Assembly: GCF_041296265.1 (NCBI RefSeq)
Contig: NC_091695.1
Location: 16,661,001-16,725,000, forward strand
Origin: Equus caballus
Lineage: Eukaryota > Chordata > Mammalia > Perissodactyla > Equidae
DNA length: 64,000 bases
Reading direction: 5' to 3'
In this document: piece after piece, positions 49,660 to 62,198 of the stretch
How the letters are laid out: every line of letters begins with the position of its first letter
Position numbering within the stretch: the stretch's first letter is position 1
Made by a program: the position numbers and the translations under genes
The notes under the pieces: generated by a model
What the model saw: only the letters and a program-made list of their open reading frames with translations
Databases searched by the model: none
What the model was told of the DNA's origin: nothing

Positions 49660-50790
49660 TGATATAAAATTTATAAAGAACTCTTGCAAGCCAATAAGAT
49701 AAACACAGACAGCCACATGAGATTTGAACAGATCTTCAGCAAAGAAAATATTGAATGGGATGAAAACATATAAAGGGGACTCACTTCTTTAATCATCTGA
49801 GAAGTATGATGTAGAACCACAATAAAATGCAACGTTCCTTCTACATGGCTAAAATTAAAAGGACTATCAAGGGGCTGACCCGGTGGCCGAGTGGTTAAGT
49901 TCGCGCGCTCCGCTGCAGGCGGCCCAGTGTTTCGTTGGTTCGAATCCTGGGCGCGGACATGGCACTGCTCATCAGACCACGCTGAGGCAGCGTCCCACAT
50001 GCCACAACTGGAAGGACCCACAACGAAGAATATACAACTATGTACCGGGGGGCTTTGGGGAGAAAAAGGAAAAAAAAATAAAATCTTTAAAAAAAAAAAA
50101 AAAAAAAAAAAGGACTATCAATACCTAGTGTTTATTGTCGATATGGAGGAATAATCTCTCTCATATGCTGCTGGTGGAAATGTATAATTTTTTTCCAAGA
50201 ACATATTGGAAGACTATTGGAGATCATCAGCTAATGTCAAATATACATATAACCTATGACTCAGATACTCCACCCTTAGATATAAATCCAAGAGAATTGT
50301 GTGCATCTATGCACTGGAAGACACATTACTGAGAGTGTTCATAGAGCTATTTGTAATAGCACAAAACTAGTAATAACCTAAATGTCCACCATCAATAGAA
50401 CAAATAATTATTGTGTATTCATATAGTGGACTAACAGACCAATGAAAATAAGTGAACTATAGGAACATATAACAACATGAATGAATCTCACAAACACACT
50501 GTGGAGCCAAAGAATCCAGACACAAAATATTGCATACTGTGTGATTGCATTTATTTAAAATTTAAAAATAGACCAATCTGGGGGTGTGAACTTAAGTGGT
50601 AAATGTGTAAAAGTATAAAGAAAAGCAAAGAAGTTTTATTATAAAAGTCAGATTAACATTGACCTTTGATGGTAGAAAAAGAGATGTGATTGGGAAGAGA
50701 TATAGTGGGTCCCAAAAGGGCTAGAAATTTTCTACTTCTTGACAAGGTTTGTGGTTCTATAGGTGTTCCACTTTACAATTCAAATATTTT
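49660..50790 (+). repeat. Old L1 fragment (ORF2 end and 3' end), split by a SINE
   Basis: L1 sequence on the plus strand before the SINE (tataaagaactcttgcaag, then acatgagatttgaacagatc) resumes directly after it (ctgctggtggaaatgtataa, then aaatgtccaccatcaatag). It is strongly decayed. Confidence 0.75.
49857..50121 (+). mobile_element. ERE1 SINE, young, with perfect target duplications
   Basis: The element (49,871-50,107) begins ggggctgacccggtggccga, has an A box (tggccgagtggttaag) and a B box (ggttcgaatcc) from its tRNA-Ser-like origin, a body with accacgctgaggcagcgtcc, and a long A-rich tail. The duplications aaaaggactatcaa (49,857-49,870 and 50,108-50,121) are identical. It is close to the equine ERE1 consensus that I remember and is the best evidence for the source organism. 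Confidence 0.95.
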
Positions 50791-52440
50791 GTTTTTCTTT
50801 GTCTTGGTTTTTAATAGTTTGATTATGGTATGTCTGAGGTGAATTTCTTTAAGTTCATCTAGTTTGAGATTTGCAGAGCTTCTTTAATCTGAAGTTTATA
50901 TCTTTTACCAATATTTGGAAGTATTCAGCCATTAGTTTTTCATATGTTTTTCTCTGAACCATATTATTTCTTCTTTTTTCTTTTGAGACTTTGATAGTAT
51001 GAATGTTATACATTCAGTATTGCCCCACATGTCTCTGAGACTGTATCTTTTTTAAAAATCTATTTTTATCTCTGTGGTTCGATCCATCTTCAAATTCACT
51101 GATTCTTTCTTTTATATTTCCATTGTGCCATTGAGCTCAGAAAGTATGTTTTTAATTTTGGTTATTGAATCTTTTAATGCTCAGAAAGTATGTTTTTAAT
51201 TTTGGTTATTGAATCTTTTAATGCTCAATTTATGATTTTATTCTTTTTTATAATTTCTATTTTTTTGCTGATATTTTCTATCTTTCATTTGTTTCAAGTA
51301 TATTTTCTATTACTTATCAGATCATGGTTATATGTTTGCTTTAAAATCTTTGTCTGAAAATTCCAATATCTCTATCATTTCAAGATTGGCACCTGCTCAT
51401 TAATTTTTCCTTTGCAGGTTGAGGTTTCCTGCTTCTTTTTATACTAACATTGGATTGTATCCTGGATATTTTCAATATTATGTTATGATACTTTGGATCT
51501 TTTCACATTAAGGAGAATGTTAAATCTTTAGTTTTACCACGCAATTAACCTTGTTAGTTGCAGGTGGCAATTTCCAATCTACCTTCTGTGGGCTGTGATT
51601 CCAATGCCAGTTCAGTTATCAAATCTTTTGTAGTGTTATTCAGACCTGTTATGTACACCACTCAGTGGCCAGTTTGGGACTTGGGTGGTGGTGAAGCCTC
51701 TAATGTCATTCTCAAACACTGGTATGTTGTATGAAGTTCAGATTCACACTGTTGCAGCTCAGAGGTGGGCCCTGGAATTCATACACGACTTCATGAGATG
51801 ACTCTCCTATGTGCCCTCATCTCTTTGATCTCCCTGATGCCTTCTGCCTCTTGAAATTTGGCTTTAGTTTTCTCATTGTGCTGCACACTTTCCACAACTG
51901 AGTCTGTGTCAATGGCAAAGATTCAGGAGGATTCAGAGATAATAAAACAAATAGGGATTTGTGCCATGCTCTTGAGATCACAGCTCCTACATTCAAGTAG
52001 AAAGATCCTCCTCCCAAAGTTTTGGGCAACTGCTCAGCCACCATTGTGACCCTTGTCACTGATTCTCTGCCACAGGATTGACTGGCATCTAGAACAGGAG
52101 ATGAAAGAAAAAAAAAAGAAAAGGAAGAGACCCACCCCTTAAATCTGGCCCATTTGTCTGACCAACAAGAGAGAGGTTCTCTTGGAGGTCTTTCTATATG
52201 TACCCAGTGCACACTTCCAGGTCTAGAATGCATTGAGTTCAGGCCAAGTGATACAGAGGGGAAAAGATCAGAAACTTTAAATCTGATCTCCTTCCCCAAT
52301 ATGCCTGTTATCATTTACTTTTGAAAATCCTTGGATAGCTTTTCCATGCATTCTGTGTAGGATTTATAGCTTCATCTCTGCAGGAAAGAAAGGGTGAATT
52401 GTTCTTACTCCATCTTTTCTGGAACAGGAACTCTTCAAGA
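50791..52440 (-). repeat. Old L1 5' region (5' UTR and ORF1 part), minus strand
   Basis: The sequence reads like reverse L1 ORF1 and 5' UTR: gattatggtatgtctgaggtg, then tcttcaaattcactgattct, and, at the far end, a ctccatcttttctggaac block typical of an L1 head. The open frame at 51,817-52,314 lies in this repeat and is not a gene. Confidence 0.6.
51135..51222 (+). repeat. Perfect 44-bp tandem duplication
   Basis: The unit starting gctcagaaagtatgttttta and ending gaatcttttaat occurs twice without a difference (51,135-51,178 and 51,179-51,222), within much older L1 sequence. Confidence 0.95.
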
Positions 52441-52715
52441 TAAGTATATTTTGAAGTTAAGCTAAGAAGATTTGTTCATAGATTAGCCATTAGAAGAAAG
52501 ATAGAAAACTTGATGATTCCAAAATTTGGGGGGCTGAGCCAAAAGAACAGTGAACGAAAGACTATGGTAAAGAACCTCTGCTGGAAAATAAATAGGTACA
52601 TAGCTACATCTCATCATCTCCCTAATACTACGGAACATAATGGGACCTGAGGTGGCACCTCCTGTCTCTCATTCAGGAGAACACTATTAAAACCTGCAAA
52701 CCTTAAAATTCTCAT

Positions 52716-52730
52716 GTGTACACACACACA

Positions 52731-52761
<31 letters not shown>

Positions 52762-52762
52762 T
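52716..52762 (+). repeat. (CA)n microsatellite
   Basis: About 22 CA units with one TA interruption and a short TG start. Confidence 0.95.
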
Positions 52763-54747
52763 GCCTACTTGTTTTTCTCTACTCTCTCCCACCATTCTCA
52801 TAAAATTGACTTTATAATAACCCTTTGGGGGTTACTTAATATAAACAGAGGGCACAATAAAATATTAACATTTGGTACTTAGACCAAATCACCTGCCAGG
52901 ACATCTCCCACCCAGAAGAATTTCCAGGGACTAGGTCACTCCTTGAGGACAGGATTTTAGTGTGATTCCATGCAGTTCTGTGCCCCCAGAATCTAGAAGA
53001 GTGTCTGAGTTGTTGTTTTTCATCAAGAAAATAGTTTGAGTTTATGAGTTCTAGTATATTCTGTTTTAATGTGCTTTTTGGAAAAATCATGTGTACTTAT
53101 TTTAAATGAAAAACACTTAAAGGTATAAATAGAGCTTCAAAGTAAAGTAAAATCCAAGCACTATGTTAATTACTGCTGGCATTTTGATAAAGCTCCTGGC
53201 AAACACTATCCCTATCTGTACCTGAACAAGCAGAAACTAGGAAGAAAATTTTCCATCGCTGGACCACATGTGGCTTCATAATCTGATTTTTAAATTCCGT
53301 ACTATGTTGTAAAATCTTTCTGCAACAAAAAATATAGATAAATTCCATCTTTTTTAAAGTAAATGAACAGAATCTGTGTAACATGTAAAATAAAATTGAG
53401 GGGGAACATGTAACTTGCTGGCATCAGATGTGAAACAGCAAAACTATGAGCTACTGAAACCAGGAAAAACATCTATAGTATTGCACAGGAAATGTTATTA
53501 CATCTAACGAAATTTTTTTCACCTGTGTCTACATTATTCATCCTTCCAGAGAAACATTTTTAAAATTTCCTTTCAACAAAATGCAGGCCTGAAGCAGAAT
53601 GCCTGGGACAGCTGACCAGAGAACTCAACAAGTACAAATCATAATGAGACATACAAATGGAAAGCAAAGGCATCTCATGGTAACAAGTAACCAGGAACAA
53701 GCATTTCACCAAGTGGATTAGACAGAATCAAAGCCTCCTTGATTATATACTTGATAATGACTGTGGACTTTATGTAAATCTGGGCAAGTGCACATCAGAG
53801 ATTGTCAATAAGGACATTGATAACAGGAAGCTTACAAGGAGAAAGCACAAATGAAATACAACATACAGAGGAAGATGGTAGATATTAAAACACTGTGCAT
53901 TTTGGCAAGACCAAACTTGAAAGCAGAAATAGCTTCATTTAAATTCTCGCTCAACATTAGCTAAGTAATTCAGCCTCTGTGAAAACAGTTTCTTCATTTT
54001 TAAAAAGCTAACCATGTCAATTTTTTATGAGGACAATATGAGAGCTCATTTATAAAGTGATTAACATAGTACGTAACACCAAGTTAATGCTCAGTAAACC
54101 ATGCATCATTTGTGTGAGTGTGTGTGTTTGAGGTCACATGCACACAGTATTTAGACATTGGTTTCAGAATTTCTCAACACATTATAGTTTATTATTTATA
54201 ATCATGCTTATTTTAATTTTAGTATAAGCCTATTCTGTGCACTTCCGTCATTTGAGTTCAGTCCTTCCTAATTGTATTTCTTTATTCTCAAAGTCCCAAG
54301 CTAGATATTCTTTCTGATATTATTGTGGATATAAATAAGGTATACGTAAACTATCAATAACTACTCTGATCAAGTTCTGGCATTCAGAGTTGGAAGACCA
54401 GGTTAGTAACATTTCAACAAGGGAATTCTGCTCATCATAGACTCTCAATATCCCAGGTTAATGAAGACTTCATCTCGGACAAAGGTGAGGGAGAGAGAGG
54501 TGGTGTTTCCAGGCTCTACAATTTAGTGTAAACTGTTAAGAAGAAATCAAAATGATACATAATTATTTATCTATTCTATAACAGAGAACATAGGATAGAT
54601 TACACCTAATCTACCCTAATTGAGTCAAATCAATTTTACTCTGAAAATTTTTGGTGATCTCTCAACTCTCATCATAATATTAATTCTTACTAAAAATGAC
54701 TGTACATTTCTTTCCCTATCGAATCTGTATCCTCCAACCACAATGGC
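52763..54747. other. No gene seen
   Basis: Mostly unique AT-rich sequence. A plus-strand MIR relic is at about 53,930-54,110 (cagcctctgtgaaaacagtt, then tatgaggacaatatg). Small frames at 52,836-53,090 and 53,166-53,384 are not supported. Confidence 0.5.
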
Positions 54748-55639
54748 TTATTTTTTCCAAAGATTCTTCATGTCCTTTTTTACCTCTCCATTTCTCAGTG
54801 TATAAACTAAAGGGTTGAACATTGGCATCAAAATACAACAAAACATAGCAACTATTTTGTCAATGGACAAAGCATCTGATGGCCACATGTAAATAAACAT
54901 ACAAGGCACAAATAACAAGGCAACAGCAGTGAGGTGGGCCCCACAGATTGAGAGGCTTTTTTGTCTCCCCTCTGCATTGTGGGACCTCAAGGACAGCAGG
55001 ATAACAAGTAGGAGACAGCCAGCACGAGGAAGTTCAATAGGAAGATCACACCACTGTTGGCGACCAACAGCAGAGCATTGACATATGCATTGGTATAGAC
55101 AAGATCCAGCAAGGGGTACAAGTTACAGACAAAGTGATCACATTGGGCCTACAGAATGGCAACTGAAGCAACAGGAGGAGATGAAACAATAATTCAGGAA
55201 GTCCCTCAACCAAGCCACCCCCATCAACAGGGCACAGAGATGCCTGGTCATGATGGTCATGTAGTACAGGCATTTGCAGATGGCCACATAGTGGTCATAG
55301 GCCATCATGATGATCTCAGTTCTTCCCAATAAATTGGCAACAAACAATTGAGCCAGGCAGCCCTCAAAAGAGATGGGTTTGACCTCATATAAGGAATCAG
55401 AAATGAGTTTGGGGGTCATACATAAGGAATAGTAAGTATCAATAAGGACAAATATGAGAAGAAAAATTACAAAGGAGAGCTGAAAGTGAGGCTGAAGATG
55501 ATGGTAAAAATGATAAGTAGGTTGCCCCCAACAGATACCAGATAGACCACCAAAAGAACACAGATAAAACTTTCTGCACCTTGGGGTTTTGTGAAAGTCC
55601 AAGCATGAAAAATTCCATGATGTTTCATGGACTATCCAT
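54748..55639 (-). pseudogene. OR4C3-like: OR4C3-like olfactory receptor pseudogene, second copy
   Basis: From the ATG at 55,639 the frame reads Met-Asp-Ser-Pro-stop, then continues NIMEFFMLGLSQNPKVQKVL; the stop at codon 5 stands where the OR4C3 type has Gln. A frameshift follows within TM1. Later pieces are [85 protein letters not shown] and VYTLRNGEVKKDMKNLW. DRY is DHY and about two residues before MAYD are lost. It looks like a paralogue of the pseudogene at 46,593-47,522 but is more damaged, with several breaks. Confidence 0.9.
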
Positions 55640-56075
55640 GAATCCTGAGCTACAGCAAAGACTTGGGTGAAAAGAGAATTTCCGAGAAAAATTTTTTACT
55701 GCCTCTTTCAAGACATTTCAAGAAATTGGGGGAAATTATTGTTTGTGGAATATAATTAATCCAAATCCTGAATCCCAAAGCAAGGGTCTACTAATAATGC
55801 AAATCATTTCTAATTAGTAATTTCAACAAAGTAAAAAATTAAAGAACAGATAAAATCAGCAGCTCCCAAAATATTGCCTTTCTTGCATTAAACCCAATAG
55901 AAATGAATTCTTTTTTTCAGGTTGAAAATATCTTCAAGGAGTTTTTTTGAAAAAAAAATGATAGTTGTGTATATATATATATATATTTCAGTTCCTTGAA
56001 AATAAGATTAGGGGAAAATAATTTCTCTAAATAATTCTTACAATGGCTTTTTTAGAGCCACAATTTGAACTCCCA
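55640..56075. other. No gene seen; short (TA)n
   Basis: AT-rich sequence with a (TA)n run at about 55,970-55,987. Confidence 0.6.
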
Positions 56076-57045
56076 ATTGTCCTTCTCAGTGCACATAGGC
56101 ATCTCCTCAAAAATCGAATTCCTCTTCTCACAACATCTCACTTGCTATTCTTTCTAATTTCCTCCACCACCCACCGTAAACATGGGAGTCATCCTTGGCT
56201 TTTCTCTCTACTAGTCCATCTCATAGTTCCAAAATTAGTCACCACAATCTTATCAAATCTCCCTCTCTAACCTTCATCCATCCATCCATCTATCCCTCTA
56301 TCCCTCCATCCATTTATTTCTTCCAAAAACTTTCTTGAGCAATTACCGTTCCCCAACCATTGTTCTTTGCACTGGATTTAGATCAACTAGCAAGGTAAGC
56401 TGACGGTTACATCAATAACATCATAGCTGGTCTCCCCTGCCTCATATCTCACCCAAACACCTCTCAATCATCCACACTATGGCCACAGTGATATCTATAA
56501 AATTCAATCATTCAGTCATGTCATTACCCAGTTTAAAATTCTCCAAAGGCTCCTCTTTACCTTCAAGGGAAAACATCACAAGTCCCGGGACCCTACTGAC
56601 CTATCCATGTTATTTTTCAGCATCCAGCCCCGTCCACTATCACGTGCTTTAGCCATATTAAAGTAACCTAAATTCCCTGATCAAGTCATACTCACTATAC
56701 CTCATTGCCTTCCACATTCTATTCCCCTTATCCTACACACACTCCCAACTCTACTGACTGACATTTACACATCCTTCAAAATTGGGTTTAGATATCATCT
56801 TCACAAGGATGATCTCCACAAGGAAGATGATCTTTTCACCCACCCTGGGGTAGATTGTAAGGATTTCCACTGTATTCCTATAGCTCCCAGGTTACATCTG
56901 CATCTTCTCTCTTTGTACATTATGTCGTATTGGTCTCCCTCTATCATCCTACAGCATGCTTGGAGTATCTTGAAAGCAGGCATTATTTGTGTTTAATATC
57001 TATATTACCAGATCTGGAGTGGTGCCCAATAAGTATTTGATGAAT
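56076..57045 (+). repeat. L2 (LINE2) 3' part with a tetranucleotide run
   Basis: It follows the L2 3' consensus: agctggtctcccctgcctca, gccacagtgatatctataaa, catgtcattacccagtttaa, and the end gcccaataagtatttgatga. A (CATC/TATC)n run lies at about 56,274-56,320 near its left part. Open frames here are accidental. Confidence 0.75.
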
Positions 57046-60000
57046 GCATAAAAAACTAAACCCCCAAAATGTAGGAAAGTTACAATACTTGGATCTAAGG
57101 AGGTTGATGGCTTCTTATCAGAATTTTTATTACATTCTAACATGGCAGACTGAGAGAAGCAATAGGAATCTTATAAGGTCATCTGGTCCATCCTTCTACA
57201 TTATCTGGTTTTCCTTCCCCTACTTTGAACGATCTGTGTATTAAACGCCAAGATAGGATTAAAGAAAGGTCATACAAGGAGAAACATAATCTTTTCTTCT
57301 TTCACAGTCTTTTCCTCTCTGACTTAGAAATTTCCCACAATCATAAGTAATCTGATTTCAAAAAATTGAATGACGGATCTCATCCATTTATGGGCTACAG
57401 GGGACCTCTTGAACGATCACTTTCCTTTTCTTTGCTAAAAAGTTATTAAGCACAATGATTTTGTAATAATCTGGTGCAAACATCTTTGGTTTTAAAATGC
57501 TAACATTCTGACTTAGAAATATTAAGTAGCCAGCCCGAGTAAAAGAAGGTAAATTGTGGATGATTGAATACAGACCCCATGTCTTCCAATTCCCCAGCCT
57601 GTACCTCTTACACCATAATGTGTCCTCAAAGAACCCAGATTACTCATCCCACAGAGAGGACAAAGGGAACAGAAGATAAAGTTGCTAGCTCTGGTTTTTC
57701 CAAGGTTGTGTATCAGCACATCTTCTTAAAGAGGAAAAAGTAATTAGAAAGATAATTCATGATGACTAAACAGAGTTTAAAAAATATTTAAAGGAGGAGA
57801 AAAAAAATTATTGTTAGTACTACCATCCAAAGAGAAAAACTATCACCATTCTAATGTATTTATTCTATTCTTTCTTCCATATATAGATTTTTGTTCACTT
57901 CTCATTTATACTTTGGAAATTATAATATCTATTTAATACATTATTCTAATTAATATTATAGTTAAAACGTTTTCCCATTATATGGCATGGGAAACATTTT
58001 CCCATCACTATAAACTCTTGAAAGCATTGTTTTTAATGATTGTATATTATTCAATCAAGTAGATGTATCTGATAATGAGTCATAGTTTCTAATACCTTGA
58101 AGAATTTCATTATGTGTTAAGTTATTTCTGGGTTCATAGAATAATTTCTCAGATGTATATACTGAACAGAAGAGTATAGATGTTATACAGACTTTTAATA
58201 TCTCTCACCAAAAGGGCAGTCCCAATTTACATAGTTATCACCAAAATGTAGTAGATTACTTATTTCTTTCACCTTAGCCAGTAATGAACATCAGGAATTT
58301 TATTTTTTTTTTGCTAATTTCTTCTTCCCTTTTTAATTCACATTTGTTTGACCACTGCTGATGTTGAAAAACTTCCTATGTTTTTCTATTCAAAATATTC
58401 TCCCTTTTGGAAATTGTTAAAGCTATAAAGAGTAATTTAGAGTGAACTGAGAAGTAACTTAGTGAATAATCAATGTTTCCCAATCTCAGCTTCGTAGATG
58501 CTAACTCTTGAGGTTTTTAGCCAAAACAATAGTTGCAGTTGTTAGAGAAAAATTTATGTCCATCTAAGAGGACTATTTGAATGTATAACTCAACACTTTG
58601 TTATGTACCATACTGTCTTATCATTACAATGAGACTAAAAAGCAGGTTTCATTTTCTCTTCATAGATGAGGAAAGTAAGTATCAGTGAAATTTCTTCTCA
58701 TACCTACTATCCCAAGGCTAGTAAGTGGTAAAACAGAATTTGATCACAGCTATATCCCATGTCAAAACCACACACTTTTCATTGCATCATTCTAAAAAGT
58801 TTAGTCAAACTGCTTGAGTTTCATAATTCTTTCTTTCCTAAGCAGAATAGTTTGGTGGAAATAGTGCCTGACTGGGAGTCAAGAACTGTGCGTTCTAGTC
58901 CTGACTCTGGCACATGGTAACTGTGGCAGATATTTACTTCATCTTCCTGAGCCATAGTATTCACACCTTTAAAGTGAGAAAAGCTGGAGGCAGAGAAAGT
59001 GTTATCAGATATGACTGAACTTTTGCCTTCTTTGTGAGCCACTGATCTCATGTTACAGCCTCACCATAATCTGAGACCTGGGTTTGAATCCCAGCTTTGG
59101 CACTTACTAATGGTGTGACTTTGAGCAGGTTTTTAACCTCTTTATGCCTGTTTCCTCTTCTGTGTATTATCTAAAGGAATAGAATCTGTTTTCACCTTTT
59201 TCCCCAATGATCCCCCACAGAAATGACCCTCCAGGGACCTCTCTGGTCCAGATCACTCATTTAAGACCCTAACCCTAAACTCACTGATTTTGGCCTGTGC
59301 ATCTCCAAAGCTAGTTTTCTTAGCAGTTGCAAGTCTGAAAATGTGGCCTTCATATGCATCACTAAGAGGCTTATTAAACATAAGCACCAGAATTAGACAC
59401 CTGTGCATGCAGCTATAGACATTTCTGTTCTCCCTCAACTTTTGGAATTGGATAATCCCACCAGGAGGTAATCGCCACCAGGAGGCCAAGATCAAATCTA
59501 AACCCTGACTTGATCTGCTATTGTCTTTTTTACCTCCTTTTCAATATACTTTGTTATTTTTCTTCCTCCCCTTATGTTCTAAGTTCTCTAATGTTTCAGG
59601 TAGTAGACATGTCAGGGTATTTTTGGAAGAGAAAAAAGCTATTGCTGAAATCATCATCAATATGTGGCTAATTTCTGCAAACGTACTCCTCACCTTAAAA
59701 CCTAGATTCCTGTTAAAAAAGGGACAATAATACTTTAAGTATATACAATGTAATTTCTTATTGGGGACTATGGTGAAGAGCATGGAGCACCAGAAAATAA
59801 CAGGAATCTCTCTCATATTTGAATACTTGGTGAACTCACCTTGTGGACCTCAGTTCCTCAGATATATGTTGTGCTAGTTGATGACCCTAGATGACATCAC
59901 AGTCCCTTCTAATTCACAAAGTTTCAGGATTCTTGCAAAAATAAAGGCAAAATCTCAATGTACCAAAGATGATCTTGGCCTATGCCCCAATTTTCAGTTG

Positions 60001-60329
60001 GTTTTATCTGCTTGTTAATCTAATCTTCATTTCTTCCTAGTATGAAGTCCTGCCTATGTGGAAATGAGACATATGCATATTTTTTATGGTGGAAGAAAAC
60101 ATCAAAAGATGCTACTAGCATAAGGAGCAGTAAGGTCTAACCAAAACGCACCCCTTCGTAAGCTCAGGGCCTTTCACAGGATGGGAAATTTTCTATGCTG
60201 AACACTTACAAAGAGCATTACATTGTATACTCATGAAAACTTTTAAAATGAGGTTAGAAAAACAGTCATAGAATTACATTTACAGAATTCAAAAAAGATG
60301 TTCATCATCCAATTTGAAACTTCTAGTTT
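57046..60329. other. No gene seen; three MIR relics
   Basis: MIR relics lie at about 58,600-58,790 (reverse), 58,850-58,990 (forward, gtgcgttctagtcctgactc) and 59,065-59,180 (forward, ctgggtttgaatcccagctt). The rest is unique-looking. The overlapping frames at 59,521-59,816 lack any known domain. Confidence 0.55.
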
Positions 60330-60666
60330 CAGTTATCTCTCAGTATTCTTGGGGGATTGGTTCCAGGACCTCCCCCTCCCTTATTCAAAAATAGGGGGAT
60401 GCTCAAGTCCCTTGTGTAAAATGGCGTAGTTATTTGCATATAGCCTATGCACATCATCCTGTATACTTTAAATCACCTCTAGATTATTTATAATATTTAG
60501 TACAATATAAAAGCTATGTAAATAGTTGTTATACTGTATTGTTTAGGGAATAATGATAAGAAAAAGTCTGTACATATTCAGTACAGATGCAGCCATCATA
60601 GGCCTTTGGATCCATGGTTGGTTGAATCCACTGATGAGGAACCTGCAAATATGGAGGGCTGGCTGT
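60330..60666. mobile_element. MER2-like (Tigger-derived) DNA transposon relic
   Basis: The left end is cagttatctctcagtattct, the middle has aaatggcgtagttatttgca and ctatgtaaatagttgttata, and the right end is ggagggctggctg followed by TA. It is about 337 bases, the size of MER2, and matches the MER2 pattern that I remember, with CpG positions decayed. It is non-autonomous and codes for nothing. Confidence 0.75.
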
Positions 60667-61240
60667 ACTTTAATACATCTTCTTTTAGGGTACTAAGAAT
60701 TAATTACAATAACTTCCATAGATATACTGTGAAAAGTATAATTAGATCCCATTGCATTATTTTAGAAGCATCATTTATTAATGTAAAGAATTAAAATATA
60801 CAAAATATAAAATTATTGACATTGCTCTACTTTTTTATTGTAATGAAAACCTCAAACATGTGGAAGTGCTTAGGACCTCTCTCTTGCTGTGACAAGTATC
60901 TCAGTCAAGATATCTGTTTCCTAAAGCAGGGCACAATTGCCAAACCACACAGGCTTTACAATTTTCCCTGATAAAAGTCACATAATGACCTCTATGTCAA
61001 GGATCCTGAAGGACAGAATGTCAGACATAAGTTCCAGAATGTTAGAAGTGGAAGGGATCTGGAGATCATCTGAGGTACTCTCCTCATCTATAGTCTCAGA
61101 AAAGTAACAGACAGAGAGTGGCTGAGGAGTCTTCTCTCTTCAAGGCTTGCAAGTTTTGGTGACAGCACACTACCATTCTGAACGTGTTGTATTTGTCAAC
61201 ATTAGCTATTCTGTGAATAGAACAGGATCCAGCAAAGGGC
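60667..61240. other. No gene seen
   Basis: Unique-looking flank on the 3' side of the OR4 pseudogene. Confidence 0.5.
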
Positions 61241-62198
61241 TCAAACACCAGAGACCTCATTTCCCTTTAAACAGTCATCTTGGCACCACAGTTTCCTGAT
61301 GGCATTCTTGATGTCTATTTTTCTCGGGACGTAAATAAGAGGGATAATCATGGGGGCAATCATGGTGTAAAATAGGGCAAAAACTTTGTCATTACTGACC
61401 AAATCAACCAGGGGGACATAGGTGAGGATGAGGGGTAAGAAGAACACGAACAGGACAGTGATGTACAAGCCCCATGTGGAGAGGGCTTTGTGGAGACCTT
61501 TGGATGAGCAGGTCCTCAGGGTGGACAGATTGATGATGTAAGAAATTACCAAGGCAACAAAGGTCCAAACGGACATCATCTCTGCCATGGTAGCGATTGC
61601 AATGATCAACAGGTAGGTGTCCATGCAGGCCAGCTTCAGCAAGGTGAATACATCACAGAAATAGCGGTCTATCTGATTGGGGCTGCAGAAGGGGAGTTCA
61701 ATAATAGTCAGTATATGTCTGATTGAATGCATAAATGCTTGGATAATAGAGGCCATCACAAGGATGTAGCACCTGTTTGCTCACTATGACCATATACTAA
61801 AGGGTCTGCAGATGGCTGTATATCAGTCCTAGGCCATGACCACCAAGATGAAGATCTCAGTGGCATCAAAGAAGTGGGTGTAAATTATCTGAGCCATGCT
61901 GCCATTACAGAATATGATCTTCCACTGGGCAAGTAAGTCTTCGATCAGTTTGAGAGCCACATGGTGGTAAAGTGGACTTCCATGAAGGACAGGTAGCTGA
62001 GGAAAAAGTCCATGGGGTGCTTGCTGAGGTTGCTGGCTCTGATGTGAGAAGAATGAGCAGATTTCCTGAGAGAAATGTGATGTAATAAAGTGAGAACAGG
62101 ACAAAGCAGGCAACCTTTCCATCCTCATCACTAAAAAGTCCCAGGAGGATAAATTTTGTGATGTTTTCATGTCCCACTGCTTCTGTGTATTTGATCAT
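61241..62198 (-). pseudogene. Divergent olfactory receptor family 4 pseudogene
   Basis: From the ATG at 62,198 it reads MIKYTEAVGHENITKFILLG, then TM1 (LYYITFLSGNLLILLT), where the frame is lost. In other frames it goes on with a TM2 block, IFCNGSMAQIIYTHFFDATE, IFILVVMA, and then, after a broken DRY loop, an open stretch from 61,759: IIELPFCSPNQIDRYFCDVF, LLKLACMDTYLLI, HKALSTWGLYITVLFVFFLP, NDKVFALFYTMIAPM and IIPLIYVPRKIDIKNAIRKL. NPLIY has become IPLIY, and LRN has become PRK. It differs from all the other receptors here. Gene order and some residues suggest an OR4S or OR4X relative, but I am not sure. Confidence 0.88.

Noticed and set aside
49871-49945. A tRNA-Ser gene
   Set aside because: The tRNA-like head with A and B boxes belongs to the ERE1 SINE, as shown by the body, A-tail and target duplications that follow.
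51817-52314. 165-codon open frame on the minus strand
   Set aside because: It lies in what reads as an L1 5' region and matches no L1 protein; accidental frames are common in the less AT-rich L1 5' UTR.
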